Source: Bacteroidota bacterium
GTDB taxonomy: Bacteria; Bacteroidota; Bacteroidia; Bacteroidales; SZUA-534
Length of the DNA stretch: 7,153 bases
Direction: 5' to 3'
Assembly (NCBI GenBank): GCA_020047835.1
Contig: JAIFNJ010000068.1
Coordinates: 1 to 7,153 of the forward strand
Positions 1-6,206 of this stretch are shown here, piece by piece. The position numbers and the translations under genes are program-made. Every line of letters starts with the position of its first letter. The stretch's first letter is position 1. The notes below the pieces were generated by a model. That model saw nothing but the letters and a program-made list of their open reading frames with translations, had not been told where the DNA came from and searched no databases.

Positions 1-2
1 TT

Positions 3-377
3 ATTCAGGTAACTGCAAATAACGATACCTTGCCATTTATATTTGATTCGGGAAATCAAGAGACCTGTTTCAGTTCAGCCTTTTATAATAAATATAAAAA
101 CGAAGTTGAAGCAAGCTGCAAAAAAGAAAAAGTGGAAACAGGTGGCGCGGGTGGTATGGAAAATACTGAGGCTTACATATTGGACTCCCTTACCATTTCT
201 GCAGGAAATTCCCAATTAAGATTGGAATCCATTCGGATTTATCCTAATGATTTGTCGGGGTATGATATGAAGTTTGTATATGGAAATTTTGGCCAAAACT
301 ATGTTTCAAAGTTCTCTGAAATGAGAGTTGACTTTGCTTCTATGAATATAGAGTTTTTGGATAAGAAAAATAAGTAG
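3..377 (+). CDS. Retropepsin-like aspartyl protease domain protein, 3' part only
   Basis: The reading frame is open from the left edge, so the start and probably a signal peptide lie outside the window. The TTG at position 30 is internal and not a start. The visible 124 residues contain an aspartyl protease core: a hydrophobic strand leads into Asp-Ser-Gly (Asp codon at 45-47), matching the catalytic D-T/S-G of retropepsin-like proteins. Near the C-terminus comes a hydrophobic-Gly segment (VYGNFGQNYV) and a strand ending MNIEF, as expected for the second half of the fold. Bacteroidota often encode exported proteins of this type that carry a single D-T/S-G motif and would need to pair to form an active site. 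The role is unknown. The stop at 375-377 is followed by a gap of only about 36 bases before the next gene, so co-transcription is possible. The fold call is fairly confident. Protease activity is inferred. Confidence 0.7.
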   Translation: MQVTANNDTLPFIFDSGNQETCFSSAFYNKYKNEVEASCKKEKVETGGAGGMENTEAYILDSLTISAGNSQLRLESIRIYPNDLSGYDMKFVYGNFGQNYVSKFSEMRVDFASMNIEFLDKKNK

Positions 378-413
378 AACCCTTCTTCCAATTAATAATG
401 TAAAATGGGAACC

Positions 414-1343
414 ATGAAAGCCATTATTTGTACCAAATACGGACCTCCCGAAGTCCTTCAATTTATTGAAATGGAAAAACCTATTCCGAAAGATAAAGAA
501 GTATTAATAAAAGTAAAAGCCACCACCGTTCACATAGGTGATACCAAGGTTCGAAGGTTAGCACCGGGTTTAGGGCCGGTCGCCGATTTCTTTTTCAAAC
601 CCTTGATGCGATTCATCATTGGTTTTAAGGGACCCCGAAAAAAAATATTGGGAATGGAACTGGCCGGCGATTTGGAAGCGGTTGGTAAAGCGGTTACCCG
701 CTTTAAAGTTGGCGATGCCGTATTTGCTTCAACTGGATTTGACTTTGGTGCGTATGCTGAGTACCGTTGTTTGCCCGAGGATGGATTAATTGCTATAAAA
801 CCATCCAATATGACCTACGAAGAAGCCGCTCCGGTTTCCAACGGTGGACTGACTGCTTTAATGAATCTTCGAAAAGCGAATATTCAGAAGGGTGTAAAAG
901 TATTAATCTACGGTGCTTCAGGCAGTGTGGGTACTTATGCCGTGCAGCTGGCCAAGTATTTAGGAGCCGAAGTTACCGGGGTTTGCAGTACGGTAAACTT
1001 GGAAATGGTGAAGTCGTTGGGAGTAGACAAAATTATTGATTATACGCAGGAAGATTTTACCCAAAGCAAGGAATCGTATGATATAATATTTGATGCCGTG
1101 GGTAAAATTGCTCCTTCAAAACGTAAAAAATCCCTTTCAAAGTCAGGAGTCTATGTAAACGTTCTGGCAATGTCGGGCAATAGCAAGTTAAAAGTTGAGG
1201 ACCTGATTTTTCTCAAAGAACTCTGTGAGACCGGAAAGCTTAGAACCGTAATTGACAAAAGTTACCCAATGGAACAGATAGTTGAGGCCCATAGGTATGT
1301 CGACCAAGGACACAAAAAAGGGAATGTGATTATTAAAGTTTAA
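414..1343 (+). CDS. NAD(P)-dependent alcohol dehydrogenase / quinone oxidoreductase-like (MDR superfamily)
   Basis: A zinc-independent medium-chain dehydrogenase/reductase of about 309 residues. It probably reduces a quinone or another activated carbonyl or alkene with NAD(P)H in the cytoplasm; the substrate cannot be read from sequence. It has the GroES-like N-terminal half with the family motif GMELAG (residues 83-88, counting from the upstream ATG at 405), then GDAVFAS. A Rossmann half follows, with nucleotide-binding GASGSVG (170-176) and DIIFDAVG (226-233). The C-terminus has EAHRYVDQGHKKGNVIIKV (294-312), typical of the YhdH/QOR-like branch. The Cys/His zinc ligands of classical alcohol dehydrogenases are not evident. 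An ATG at 405 gives three extra residues. I prefer the ATG at 414 because homologues usually begin MKAI. There is no clear ribosome binding site. Its length is normal and nothing looks broken. Confidence 0.88.
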   Translation: MKAIICTKYGPPEVLQFIEMEKPIPKDKEVLIKVKATTVHIGDTKVRRLAPGLGPVADFFFKPLMRFIIGFKGPRKKILGMELAGDLEAVGKAVTRFKVGDAVFASTGFDFGAYAEYRCLPEDGLIAIKPSNMTYEEAAPVSNGGLTALMNLRKANIQKGVKVLIYGASGSVGTYAVQLAKYLGAEVTGVCSTVNLEMVKSLGVDKIIDYTQEDFTQSKESYDIIFDAVGKIAPSKRKKSLSKSGVYVNVLAMSGNSKLKVEDLIFLKELCETGKLRTVIDKSYPMEQIVEAHRYVDQGHKKGNVIIKV

Positions 1344-1442
1344 TATCCCAATTATTCTCAACTGCTTATCGTTAGGAGTTTATAATATTTGGTATATCAG
1401 ACAAACAGTAACTTCCAAGAATAAAAACAAATGGAGCCAATG

Positions 1443-1485
1443 ATACGTTTAACACACCGATTCAAATGTGATAACTTAAACGTAT
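1443..1485. repeat. Interrupted inverted repeat in the leader of the DUF4256 gene
   Basis: ATACGTTTAA at 1443-1452 is exactly reverse-complementary to TTAAACGTAT at 1476-1485. The pairing can be extended inward by CACA (1453-1456) with TGTG (1467-1470), leaving a five-base bulge on the 3' side. The structure ends 7 bases before the ATG at 1493, so it could be an mRNA hairpin that affects initiation or an operator-like DNA site. Only the symmetry is seen; any function is inferred. The rest of the 149-base gap after the MDR gene holds no ORF and no clear terminator. A weak promoter-like AATATTTG lies at 1384-1391. Confidence 0.5.
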
Positions 1486-1492
1486 AAACAAT

Positions 1493-2065
1493 ATGCACAG
1501 CAATAATAAGGAGTTGTTACCGGAACAACGAACAGAACTGCTTAATGCATTGAAAGTTCGGTTCGATAAAAACAAGAACCGACATAAGGGACTTGAATGG
1601 GATGATGTGCAAGCCAAGCTTAAAACCACAACTTCATCGGAAAAACTGTGGTCGCTCCATGAAATGGAACAGACCGGCGGTGAACCCGATGTGGTGGGTT
1701 ACGATGAAAGGACGGGCGAATTCCTATTTTATGATTGTTCCGCTGAGAGTCCCAAAGGCCGCAGAAGTTATTGTTACGACCGCGCAGCGCTGGAGTCAAG
1801 GAAAGAAAATAAACCGCAAAACAACGTTTTGGATGTAGCTGCAGCCATGGGAATTGAGCTTTTATCAGAGAATCAATACCGGGAATTGCAAACCCTTGGA
1901 ACATTCGATACCAAAACATCGAGTTGGGTAAAAACACCAACATCCATTAGGCAACAGGGCGGGGCTATCTTTTGTGATTTCCGCTACGGTCAGGTCTTCG
2001 TGTATCACAACGGGGCAGAATCCTACTATGCAGCCAGGGCCTTCCGTGGTTCACTCCGGGTTTAA
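1493..2065 (+). CDS. DUF4256 family protein
   Basis: A complete 190-residue protein that I recognise as DUF4256, a widespread bacterial family without an established function. Conserved landmarks are NRHKGLEWDDVQAKL (33-47), EKLWSLHEMEQTGGEPDVVG (50-69), FYDCSAESPKGRRSYCYDR (78-96), ESRKENKP (101-108), AAAMGIELL (116-124), then TKTSSWVKTP, and a C-terminus with VYHNGAESYYAARAFRGSLRV. No signal peptide or transmembrane segment is visible, so it is probably cytoplasmic. The invariant Asp/Cys/Glu-rich and Arg-rich stretches suggest an enzyme or ligand-binding fold, but no reaction should be assigned. The start at 1493 matches the usual length, with the conserved core beginning about ten residues in. 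It lies 63 bases upstream of the broken FrnE-like gene on the same strand. Confidence 0.9.
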   Translation: MHSNNKELLPEQRTELLNALKVRFDKNKNRHKGLEWDDVQAKLKTTTSSEKLWSLHEMEQTGGEPDVVGYDERTGEFLFYDCSAESPKGRRSYCYDRAALESRKENKPQNNVLDVAAAMGIELLSENQYRELQTLGTFDTKTSSWVKTPTSIRQQGGAIFCDFRYGQVFVYHNGAESYYAARAFRGSLRV

Positions 2066-2128
2066 TAATTGATTTTCATTTGAATCGACATAACGCATTC
2101 TGAAAATGGGCAAATAACAATTTCAAAT

Positions 2129-2809
2129 ATGGTAATGGATACAATAACAGGCAACGGGACCTCAAAAATGAAAGTGGAAGTATGGAGTGATATCATGTGT
2201 CCATTTTGTTACATCGGAAAACGCAATTATGAGGCGGCTTTGAACCGGTTTGCCAACAGAGGTAACGTGGAATTAGTCTGGAAAAGTTTTCAGCTAGACC
2301 CCACCATACCGCAAGTAATAGACAAAAAAGTAAGTGTATATCAATATTTAGCTGACAGAAAAGGGTGGAGCTACGAACAGTCAGTGAAAATGCACGAAGG
2401 AGTGGTACAAACCGCAAAAAAGGCCGGCTTGAAATACCATTTCGATAAAGCGGTAATTGCCAATTCGTTCAAAGCTCATCGGCTCATACAAATGGCCAAA
2501 ACAAAAGGGTTGGGCGATAAAGCCGAAGAACGGTTCTTTTTTGCCTACTTTACTGAAGGTTTGGATTTGGGAAACCCCGACGTGCTAACGAACCTTGGCA
2601 AGGACATTGGGTTAACGGATGCCGAAGTAGTTGAAGCCCTAGCTAATGCCGTTTTTTATATTCAACCGCAACCATGCAATTTCAGGCGCTCAGCCACCCG
2701 ATTCTTTTTTAGAAACGTTGAAAAAATCTTTCGCAGAATGGCGAATTGCAAACCCCGAAACCTGATGCTGTGCATGGAGTTTCGGGACTTTCCCATCGGT
2801 TTCTGTTAA
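2129..2809 (+). pseudogene. FrnE-like DsbA-family thiol oxidoreductase, disrupted by an internal deletion and frameshift
   Basis: FrnE-type members of the DsbA/thioredoxin superfamily act as dithiol oxidoreductases or isomerases. The N-terminal three quarters is intact: MKVEVWSDIMCPFCYIGKR carries the Cys-Pro-Phe-Cys redox pair, followed by VWKSFQLDP, the helical insert and NSFKAHRLIQMAKTKG. After EALAN (about 2630-2647) the frame becomes nonsense and runs to TAA at 2807-2809. From 2649 the +1-shifted frame resumes the family sequence: PFFIFNRNHAISGAQP, then a C-terminal helix ending IANPET at a TGA (2763-2765). About 20 residues normally lie between these two parts, just before the cis-Pro loop, so roughly 60-70 bases are missing and the frame is lost. 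Homologues usually begin at MKVE, which favours the ATG at 2168 over 2129. The product would lack the cis-Pro loop and be inactive, unless this is an assembly error. Confidence 0.82.
2754..2786. other. Hairpin at the convergent gene junction
   Basis: CCCGAAAC (2754-2761) pairs perfectly with GTTTCGGG (2779-2786). Inside, ATGC (2765-2768) pairs with GCAT (2772-2775) around a three-base loop, with three-base internal bulges on each side. It covers the shifted-frame TGA of the FrnE-like pseudogene and lies about 25 bases beyond the stop of the minus-strand small membrane protein. Its place suggests a transcript-end structure serving either strand, but neither side has a good T-run, so terminator function is uncertain. 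Confidence 0.4.
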
Positions 2810-2811
2810 AG

Positions 2812-2994
2812 TTACATGGCCATTGTTTTAAAAGCTTCATACACAAAAAATGCCGGCCAAACCAGAGCTTTTAAAAACCCCAATACACCCATCCAAAAAC
2901 CGGTTGCTTGTGAAATAAAGAATACAGCGGCACCAATTAGGCCCAAACCATAAATGGCTCCCGAAGAAGCGTTTCCTTGAATTTCCTTTTTCAT
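2812..2994 (-). CDS. Small two-helix membrane protein, conserved hypothetical
   Basis: A 60-residue protein beginning MKKEIQGNASSGAIYGLG. It has two likely membrane helices, about residues 12-30 and 32-55, joined by a short TGF turn. Aromatic and Gly residues and a Lys-Ala-Leu-Val-Trp-Pro stretch sit in the second helix. I recall very similar short proteins in other Bacteroidota and proteobacteria, but no function is known to me. The start ATG lies 43 bases after the amylase stop codon on the same strand, so it may be the second gene of a two-gene transcript, though the functional link is unclear. Its stop nearly abuts the last stop of the broken FrnE-like gene (two bases between). The well-formed amphipathic and membrane pattern and the position make it a real gene rather than a chance ORF. 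Confidence 0.75.
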   Translation of the reverse strand: MKKEIQGNASSGAIYGLGLIGAAVFFISQATGFWMGVLGFLKALVWPAFFVYEAFKTMAM

Positions 2995-3037
2995 GTTCTT
3001 TATTGTTATGTATTAAAATTTGTAATACTTGTTTTAA

Positions 3038-4936
3038 TTATTTGTTCATTATATAAATCTGAGCCGTTTTAGCTTCTATTTTTTGCTTCAAATTTCCATT
3101 AACCAATGGAATTGCCGTCTTTGATTTTGAAAAATAGGAATAGATTCCTTCTGGAATACCGCTAATTTCAAAAAGTTGTTCGTTATTGGAATTGTTGAAA
3201 GCTACCCACACTTGGCTGTTTTCAGTACTTCGTTTATAAACTAATAATCCATGATCATCATCAGTGGTAACAAATTCCAGCAATCCATGCACCAATGCCG
3301 GATTGTTTTTACGTAATACGATTAACTCTTTAATGAAGTTGAATAAGGCAGTATCCGGTTTTACAGAATCCGTATTTCTCGCCAAACCCAGCGGATGGGT
3401 TGATTCGGGTTCATAGGTTAAGTCATTCCAAACCATAGGCTTGCGAGTATCTGGGTCATCGGCACCCCACATGCCCACCTCATCGCCATACCAAATATGT
3501 GGCGCCCCAATAAATGTAAACTGATGAATCAACAACATTTTTTGAAGTTTGCGGGTTTCTGCATCGGGTTTGTCAATTTTATAAGTTAGGTCATCAGCAG
3601 GCTTGGCGTTGAATTTATACTTGTTTTTGTTGTAAATCGATGTGGAGGTGCGGGGTGAGTCGTGGCTCGAAGTTAAATTCATCATCACTTGGTTATTTTC
3701 CGTATTGATTCCTGCTAACAGTTGCTGTAATGAATCGGCAAATGCTTTTGGGCCGATAGCCGGTTCTGCTTGTGCAAAGAACTGATGGGCTGAACGGTAC
3801 CAGCGGTAATTCATGATGGCATCGAATTTATTTCCTTTTAAAAATGGGCGTGGATCCATCAAATCATTGGGAAATTTTTGCCACCACACTTCGCCCACTA
3901 AATAAGCTTCAGGATTAATTTTTCTCACTTCGGTCCGAAATTCAGGCCAAAAACCCAACGGAATTTCAGCGGCCACATCCAATCGGAAACCATCAATTCC
4001 ATCCGAGGGATTGCCGTCTTTGTTTGGGTCCAACCAGCGGCGGGCCACATTAAAAATATGCTCTTTGGCTGACTGACTGGCAAAATTTCCTTCAAAAGGA
4101 AATACCGAATCTTGTCCGATTATGGCTTTTTTTATTTCGGGCAAGTATTTTATGTGATACCAGCCTTTATATTTGAATTCATCAAGCGGAGTTTCTGGAT
4201 TATCAAAAGCTTCCACTTCATACCAACCGGCAAATTTTGAATTTATACCATTTTTTCGGATATCATTCAATGCCCAAAAATCCATACCGGTGTGGTTCCA
4301 CGAATAATCGACAATTACCTTAATACCTCTTTGATGACACGCATCTATAACTTTTAAAAAAAGCTGATCGGCTTTGGTGAATTGCCAGTTTTCGGAATTG
4401 GATGGATCTTCTTCACTCATCATTTTCGCATCACCCAGCGGGTCGGGCCCAAAATTCCGGTCGATGTGGTGCCAGTAGCGGGGATCGTATTTGTGCATTG
4501 ATGGAGCGTCATTCAGGGGATTAAAGAAGATAGCCGTAATTCCTAAATTGGATAGGTAATCCAGTTCATCCAAAACACCTTGTAAGTCGCCTCCATACCG
4601 GCGAAGTTGCAGGTTATCTTGAAATTGGGTAAGTCTTGTTTCAGCAAACCAATCGTCGGGCCTATACCAATCCTGTGTCCAGGGAGTTGTTTTCCAATGG
4701 GTTGGAATGGAATCAGGATAAGCATACTTTATATCGGCTTTTGTCGGATCATTGCTTACATCTCCGTTACGGAATCGTTCCACAAAAATCTGATACCAAA
4801 CAACCTCTTTGGCCCAGTTTGGAACTTGTGAAAATTCAACTTCAGTTAATTCTTTTGTAGAAGTTTTATTTGTAGAATGCTGACATGCCGGAAACATAAA
4901 CCATAAGATTCCGATAGCTAGGGATATATTTTTCAT
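3038..4936 (-). CDS. GH13 alpha-amylase-family glycoside hydrolase, predicted lipoprotein
   Basis: A 632-residue enzyme that should act on alpha-glucans or maltodextrins. The N-terminus is a short signal peptide ending FPAC, with Cys18 a plausible lipidation site; the lipobox is relaxed because -3 is Phe. The start of the domain (VVWYQIFVERFRNGD, 46-60) and RYGGDLQGVLDELDYLSNLG (113-132) resemble neopullulanase/cyclomaltodextrinase-like GH13 members. The four GH13 regions are present: region I with D210, N214 and H215; region II GFRLD with nucleophile D320; region III GEVW with acid/base E349; region IV SSHD with D426. GADDPDTRKPMVW (491-503) is also typical. A beta-rich C-terminal domain follows from about residue 560. 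All catalytic residues are intact. No susC/susD-like genes are in view, so exact substrate and subfamily are open. Anchoring to a periplasm-facing membrane is inferred. Confidence 0.92.
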   Translation of the reverse strand: MKNISLAIGILWFMFPACQHSTNKTSTKELTEVEFSQVPNWAKEVVWYQIFVERFRNGDVSNDPTKADIKYAYPDSIPTHWKTTPWTQDWYRPDDWFAETRLTQFQDNLQLRRYGGDLQGVLDELDYLSNLGITAIFFNPLNDAPSMHKYDPRYWHHIDRNFGPDPLGDAKMMSEEDPSNSENWQFTKADQLFLKVIDACHQRGIKVIVDYSWNHTGMDFWALNDIRKNGINSKFAGWYEVEAFDNPETPLDEFKYKGWYHIKYLPEIKKAIIGQDSVFPFEGNFASQSAKEHIFNVARRWLDPNKDGNPSDGIDGFRLDVAAEIPLGFWPEFRTEVRKINPEAYLVGEVWWQKFPNDLMDPRPFLKGNKFDAIMNYRWYRSAHQFFAQAEPAIGPKAFADSLQQLLAGINTENNQVMMNLTSSHDSPRTSTSIYNKNKYKFNAKPADDLTYKIDKPDAETRKLQKMLLIHQFTFIGAPHIWYGDEVGMWGADDPDTRKPMVWNDLTYEPESTHPLGLARNTDSVKPDTALFNFIKELIVLRKNNPALVHGLLEFVTTDDDHGLLVYKRSTENSQVWVAFNNSNNEQLFEISGIPEGIYSYFSKSKTAIPLVNGNLKQKIEAKTAQIYIMNK

Positions 4937-4970
4937 TGGTGTTTGATTTAACTTAAACAGCTAGTGTATG

Positions 4971-5001
4971 GCAATATAGTCAATATTTAATTCTGAATCA
5001 A
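4971..5001 (-). promoter_or_regulatory. Candidate promoter for the GH13 gene
   Basis: Read on the minus strand, TTG (plus 5001-4999) is followed after 20 bases by TATATTGC (plus 4978-4971). This matches the Bacteroidota layout of TTG at -33 and TAnnTTTG at -7 except that one T is missing in the -7 element. It would give a leader of roughly 30 bases before the ATG at 4936. The match is by eye only. Confidence 0.4.
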
Positions 5002-5045
5002 TACGGTAGTTATTTTAACATTTCCTATCATAATCAATTATTATT

Positions 5046-5073
5046 TTGTGAATTTAAAATAATCGTACCTTGC
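5046..5073 (+). promoter_or_regulatory. Candidate promoter for the GldL-like gene
   Basis: TTG at 5046-5048, inside a TTTTG run, is followed after 17 bases by TACCTTGC at 5066-5073. This resembles the Bacteroidota TTG / TAnnTTTG promoter with one T missing from the -7 element. Transcription would start near 5080, giving a leader of about 50 bases before the ATG at 5132. It is arranged back to back with the candidate promoter for the GH13 gene. Confidence 0.45.
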
Positions 5074-5131
5074 ATACAGAATATCAGATAAGTAAGTAGA
5101 TTGCCATTTGTTTAACTTAAAATTCAAGACA

Positions 5132-5581
5132 ATGAAAAAACAAGTTCAGGTTTTAGGTTTGATTGCTGCCACGATTTTTTTGATTGGGACAGTTTTTAAA
5201 GTACAGCACTACCCCGGTGCAAGCATATTAATTACATTAGGGGCTTTTGCAGGTGTAATTTATTTGTTTATGTATCTTTTAAAAGGTACAAATCAATTGA
5301 CTAGTGGTTTGGAAAAAACCACAGGAATAGTTGGAGCTGTTGCTATGGCAATTGTGCTTTTGGGTTTTATGTTCAAAATGATGCACTGGCCTGCAGCCAG
5401 TATTTTAATAAGTGTATCTCAAGTAGGTTTGTTGCTCACGGGCATCTTAATGTTAATTGATGCTTTTAAAGAAACAGACCCGAATAAAAAGAGCCTAAAA
5501 GCATTAACTTCATTTACGATATTTATTTTAATGGTTATTTTGTTTTTTGTAACTATACTCTTAAATCATTCTAACACTTAG
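5132..5581 (+). CDS. GldL-related membrane protein with duplicated FKxxHxPxAS motif
   Basis: A 149-residue membrane protein with about five hydrophobic segments (roughly 5-21, 31-50, 66-83, 89-110 and 125-145). The segment VFKVQHYPGASILI (21-34) resembles the GldL N-terminal motif (FK..HxPGA), where GldL is the membrane motor partner of the type IX secretion/gliding apparatus. The motif recurs as MFKMMHWPAASILI (80-93), exactly 59 residues later, so the protein looks like a tandem duplication of a two-helix unit plus a fifth helix. The long cytoplasmic C-terminal part of true GldL is absent, and no gldK/M/N neighbour is seen, so it should not be called gldL. A start at TTG 5108 is possible, but ATG 5132 (MKKQVQ) sits properly before the first helix. 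The gene is monocistronic, ending at an intrinsic terminator. The specific function is unknown. Confidence 0.75.
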   Translation: MKKQVQVLGLIAATIFLIGTVFKVQHYPGASILITLGAFAGVIYLFMYLLKGTNQLTSGLEKTTGIVGAVAMAIVLLGFMFKMMHWPAASILISVSQVGLLLTGILMLIDAFKETDPNKKSLKALTSFTIFILMVILFFVTILLNHSNT

Positions 5582-5609
5582 TTCGCATCTAAGAACAGCT
5601 CACATACGC

Positions 5610-5643
5610 ATTAAGGCTGCTAAAGATGGCAGCCTTAATTTTG
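5610..5643 (+). terminator. Intrinsic terminator after the GldL-like gene
   Basis: ATTAAGGCTGC (5610-5620) pairs perfectly with GCAGCCTTAAT (5629-5639) around an eight-base loop, giving an 11-bp stem followed by a T-rich TTT run. It starts 28 bases after the TAG of the GldL-like gene and ends transcription before the OsmC-like gene, which therefore needs its own promoter. I found no convincing promoter in 5644-5716. Confidence 0.85.
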
Positions 5644-5716
5644 TTACCGAATTAAAAACCACATTTCAAAACATTGCTAATTTCGAATTGTATTATTTCT
5701 TTAAAAATAATTTACC

Positions 5717-6124
5717 ATGCAAGAAACGATTCAAACTACCTATTTGGGACAATTGCGAACCGAAGCTATCCATGTGCAATCGGGAAATAAGTTAATTACC
5801 GATGCTCCGGTTGATAACCATGGAAAAGGAGAAACTTTTTCGCCCACCGACTTATTGGCAACCTCATTGGCTAGCTGTATATTAACTATCATGGGAATTA
5901 AAGCCCAAACCAACGGATTCAGCATTGATGGTGCCAAAGCCAAAACTTGGAAAATAATGAGCGAAAATCCACGACGGGTAGCTGAAGTTAAAATTGAGTT
6001 CGATTTTACCATGTGCACCTTGGCTGATAAGGACAAGCGGATATTGGAAAAACTGGTAAAAGTGAGTCCGGTGCCATTGAGCTTGCACGATGAAACCAAA
6101 CAAACCGTGAGCATTAAGTTTTAA
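5717..6124 (+). CDS. OsmC family protein with the second cysteine replaced by serine
   Basis: A complete 135-residue OsmC/Ohr-superfamily protein, a fold that reduces organic or hydrogen peroxides with a pair of cysteines in the cytoplasm. Seen here: an N-terminal strand with YLGQLRTEAIH, the substrate-pocket stretch GKGETFSPTDLLATSLASC with the first cysteine at residue 54, and ILTIMGIKAQTNGF. The C-terminal motif usually reads CPV..SLH but here is VSPVPLSLHDE, so Ser117 stands where the resolving cysteine is expected. Cys100 (FTMCTL) is the only other cysteine. It resembles the YhfA-like branch more than classical Ohr. Peroxidase turnover through an intramolecular disulfide therefore looks doubtful; a different thiol partner or a non-peroxidase role is possible. 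The start ATG at 5717 gives the usual length. Confidence 0.88.
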   Translation: MQETIQTTYLGQLRTEAIHVQSGNKLITDAPVDNHGKGETFSPTDLLATSLASCILTIMGIKAQTNGFSIDGAKAKTWKIMSENPRRVAEVKIEFDFTMCTLADKDKRILEKLVKVSPVPLSLHDETKQTVSIKF

Positions 6125-6134
6125 GTGGAAGATT

Positions 6135-6161
6135 CTGGTCACTGGTCACTGGTCACTGGTA
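6135..6161. repeat. Tandem 7-base repeat (CTGGTCA)n
   Basis: CTGGTCA occurs three times without interruption at 6135-6141, 6142-6148 and 6149-6155, followed by a partial copy CTGGTA. It starts just after the OsmC-like gene's stop codon and runs directly into a second, different tandem repeat. The period is not a multiple of three and no coding frame uses it. Length variation by slippage would be expected; function is unknown. Confidence 0.8.
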
Positions 6162-6195
6162 CTTTAAATACTCTAAGTACGCTAAGTACTCTAAA
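6160..6195. repeat. Tandem 9-base repeat TACTCTAAG-like, four copies
   Basis: Four adjoining 9-base units are visible: TACTTTAAA (6160-6168), TACTCTAAG (6169-6177), TACGCTAAG (6178-6186) and TACTCTAAA (6187-6195). They occupy nearly the whole leader of the SDR gene, whose ATG follows 11 bases later at 6207. Copy number could alter leader length or the spacing of a promoter, but no promoter match is evident inside. It may be neutral spacer DNA. Confidence 0.75.
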
Positions 6196-6206
6196 TATTT
6201 CTTATT

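Noticed and set aside
530..808. 92-residue minus-strand ORF inside the MDR gene
   Set aside because: It lies wholly opposite a well-conserved enzyme, has low-complexity Ser/Pro/Lys composition and no recognisable domain, so it is an antisense shadow.
1620..1943. 107-residue minus-strand ORF opposite the DUF4256 gene
   Set aside because: The plus-strand frame carries every DUF4256 landmark; the opposite frame has no family resemblance and no promoter or leader.
4607..4860. Two overlapping plus-strand ORFs of 74 residues within the GH13 gene
   Set aside because: They overlap the conserved N-terminal catalytic-domain region of GH13 on the other strand and have no supporting motif.
5132..5581. 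Calling this protein GldL and proposing a gliding or type IX secretion operon
   Set aside because: The cytoplasmic C-terminal portion is absent, there is an internal duplication, and no gldK, gldM or gldN neighbour is present.
5740..6114. 124-residue minus-strand ORF opposite the OsmC-like gene
   Set aside because: It mirrors the OsmC frame almost exactly and shows no domain; the plus frame is clearly the coding one.
6135..6195. CRISPR-like array
   Set aside because: Units are 7 and 9 bases with no spacers, which is simple tandem repetition.
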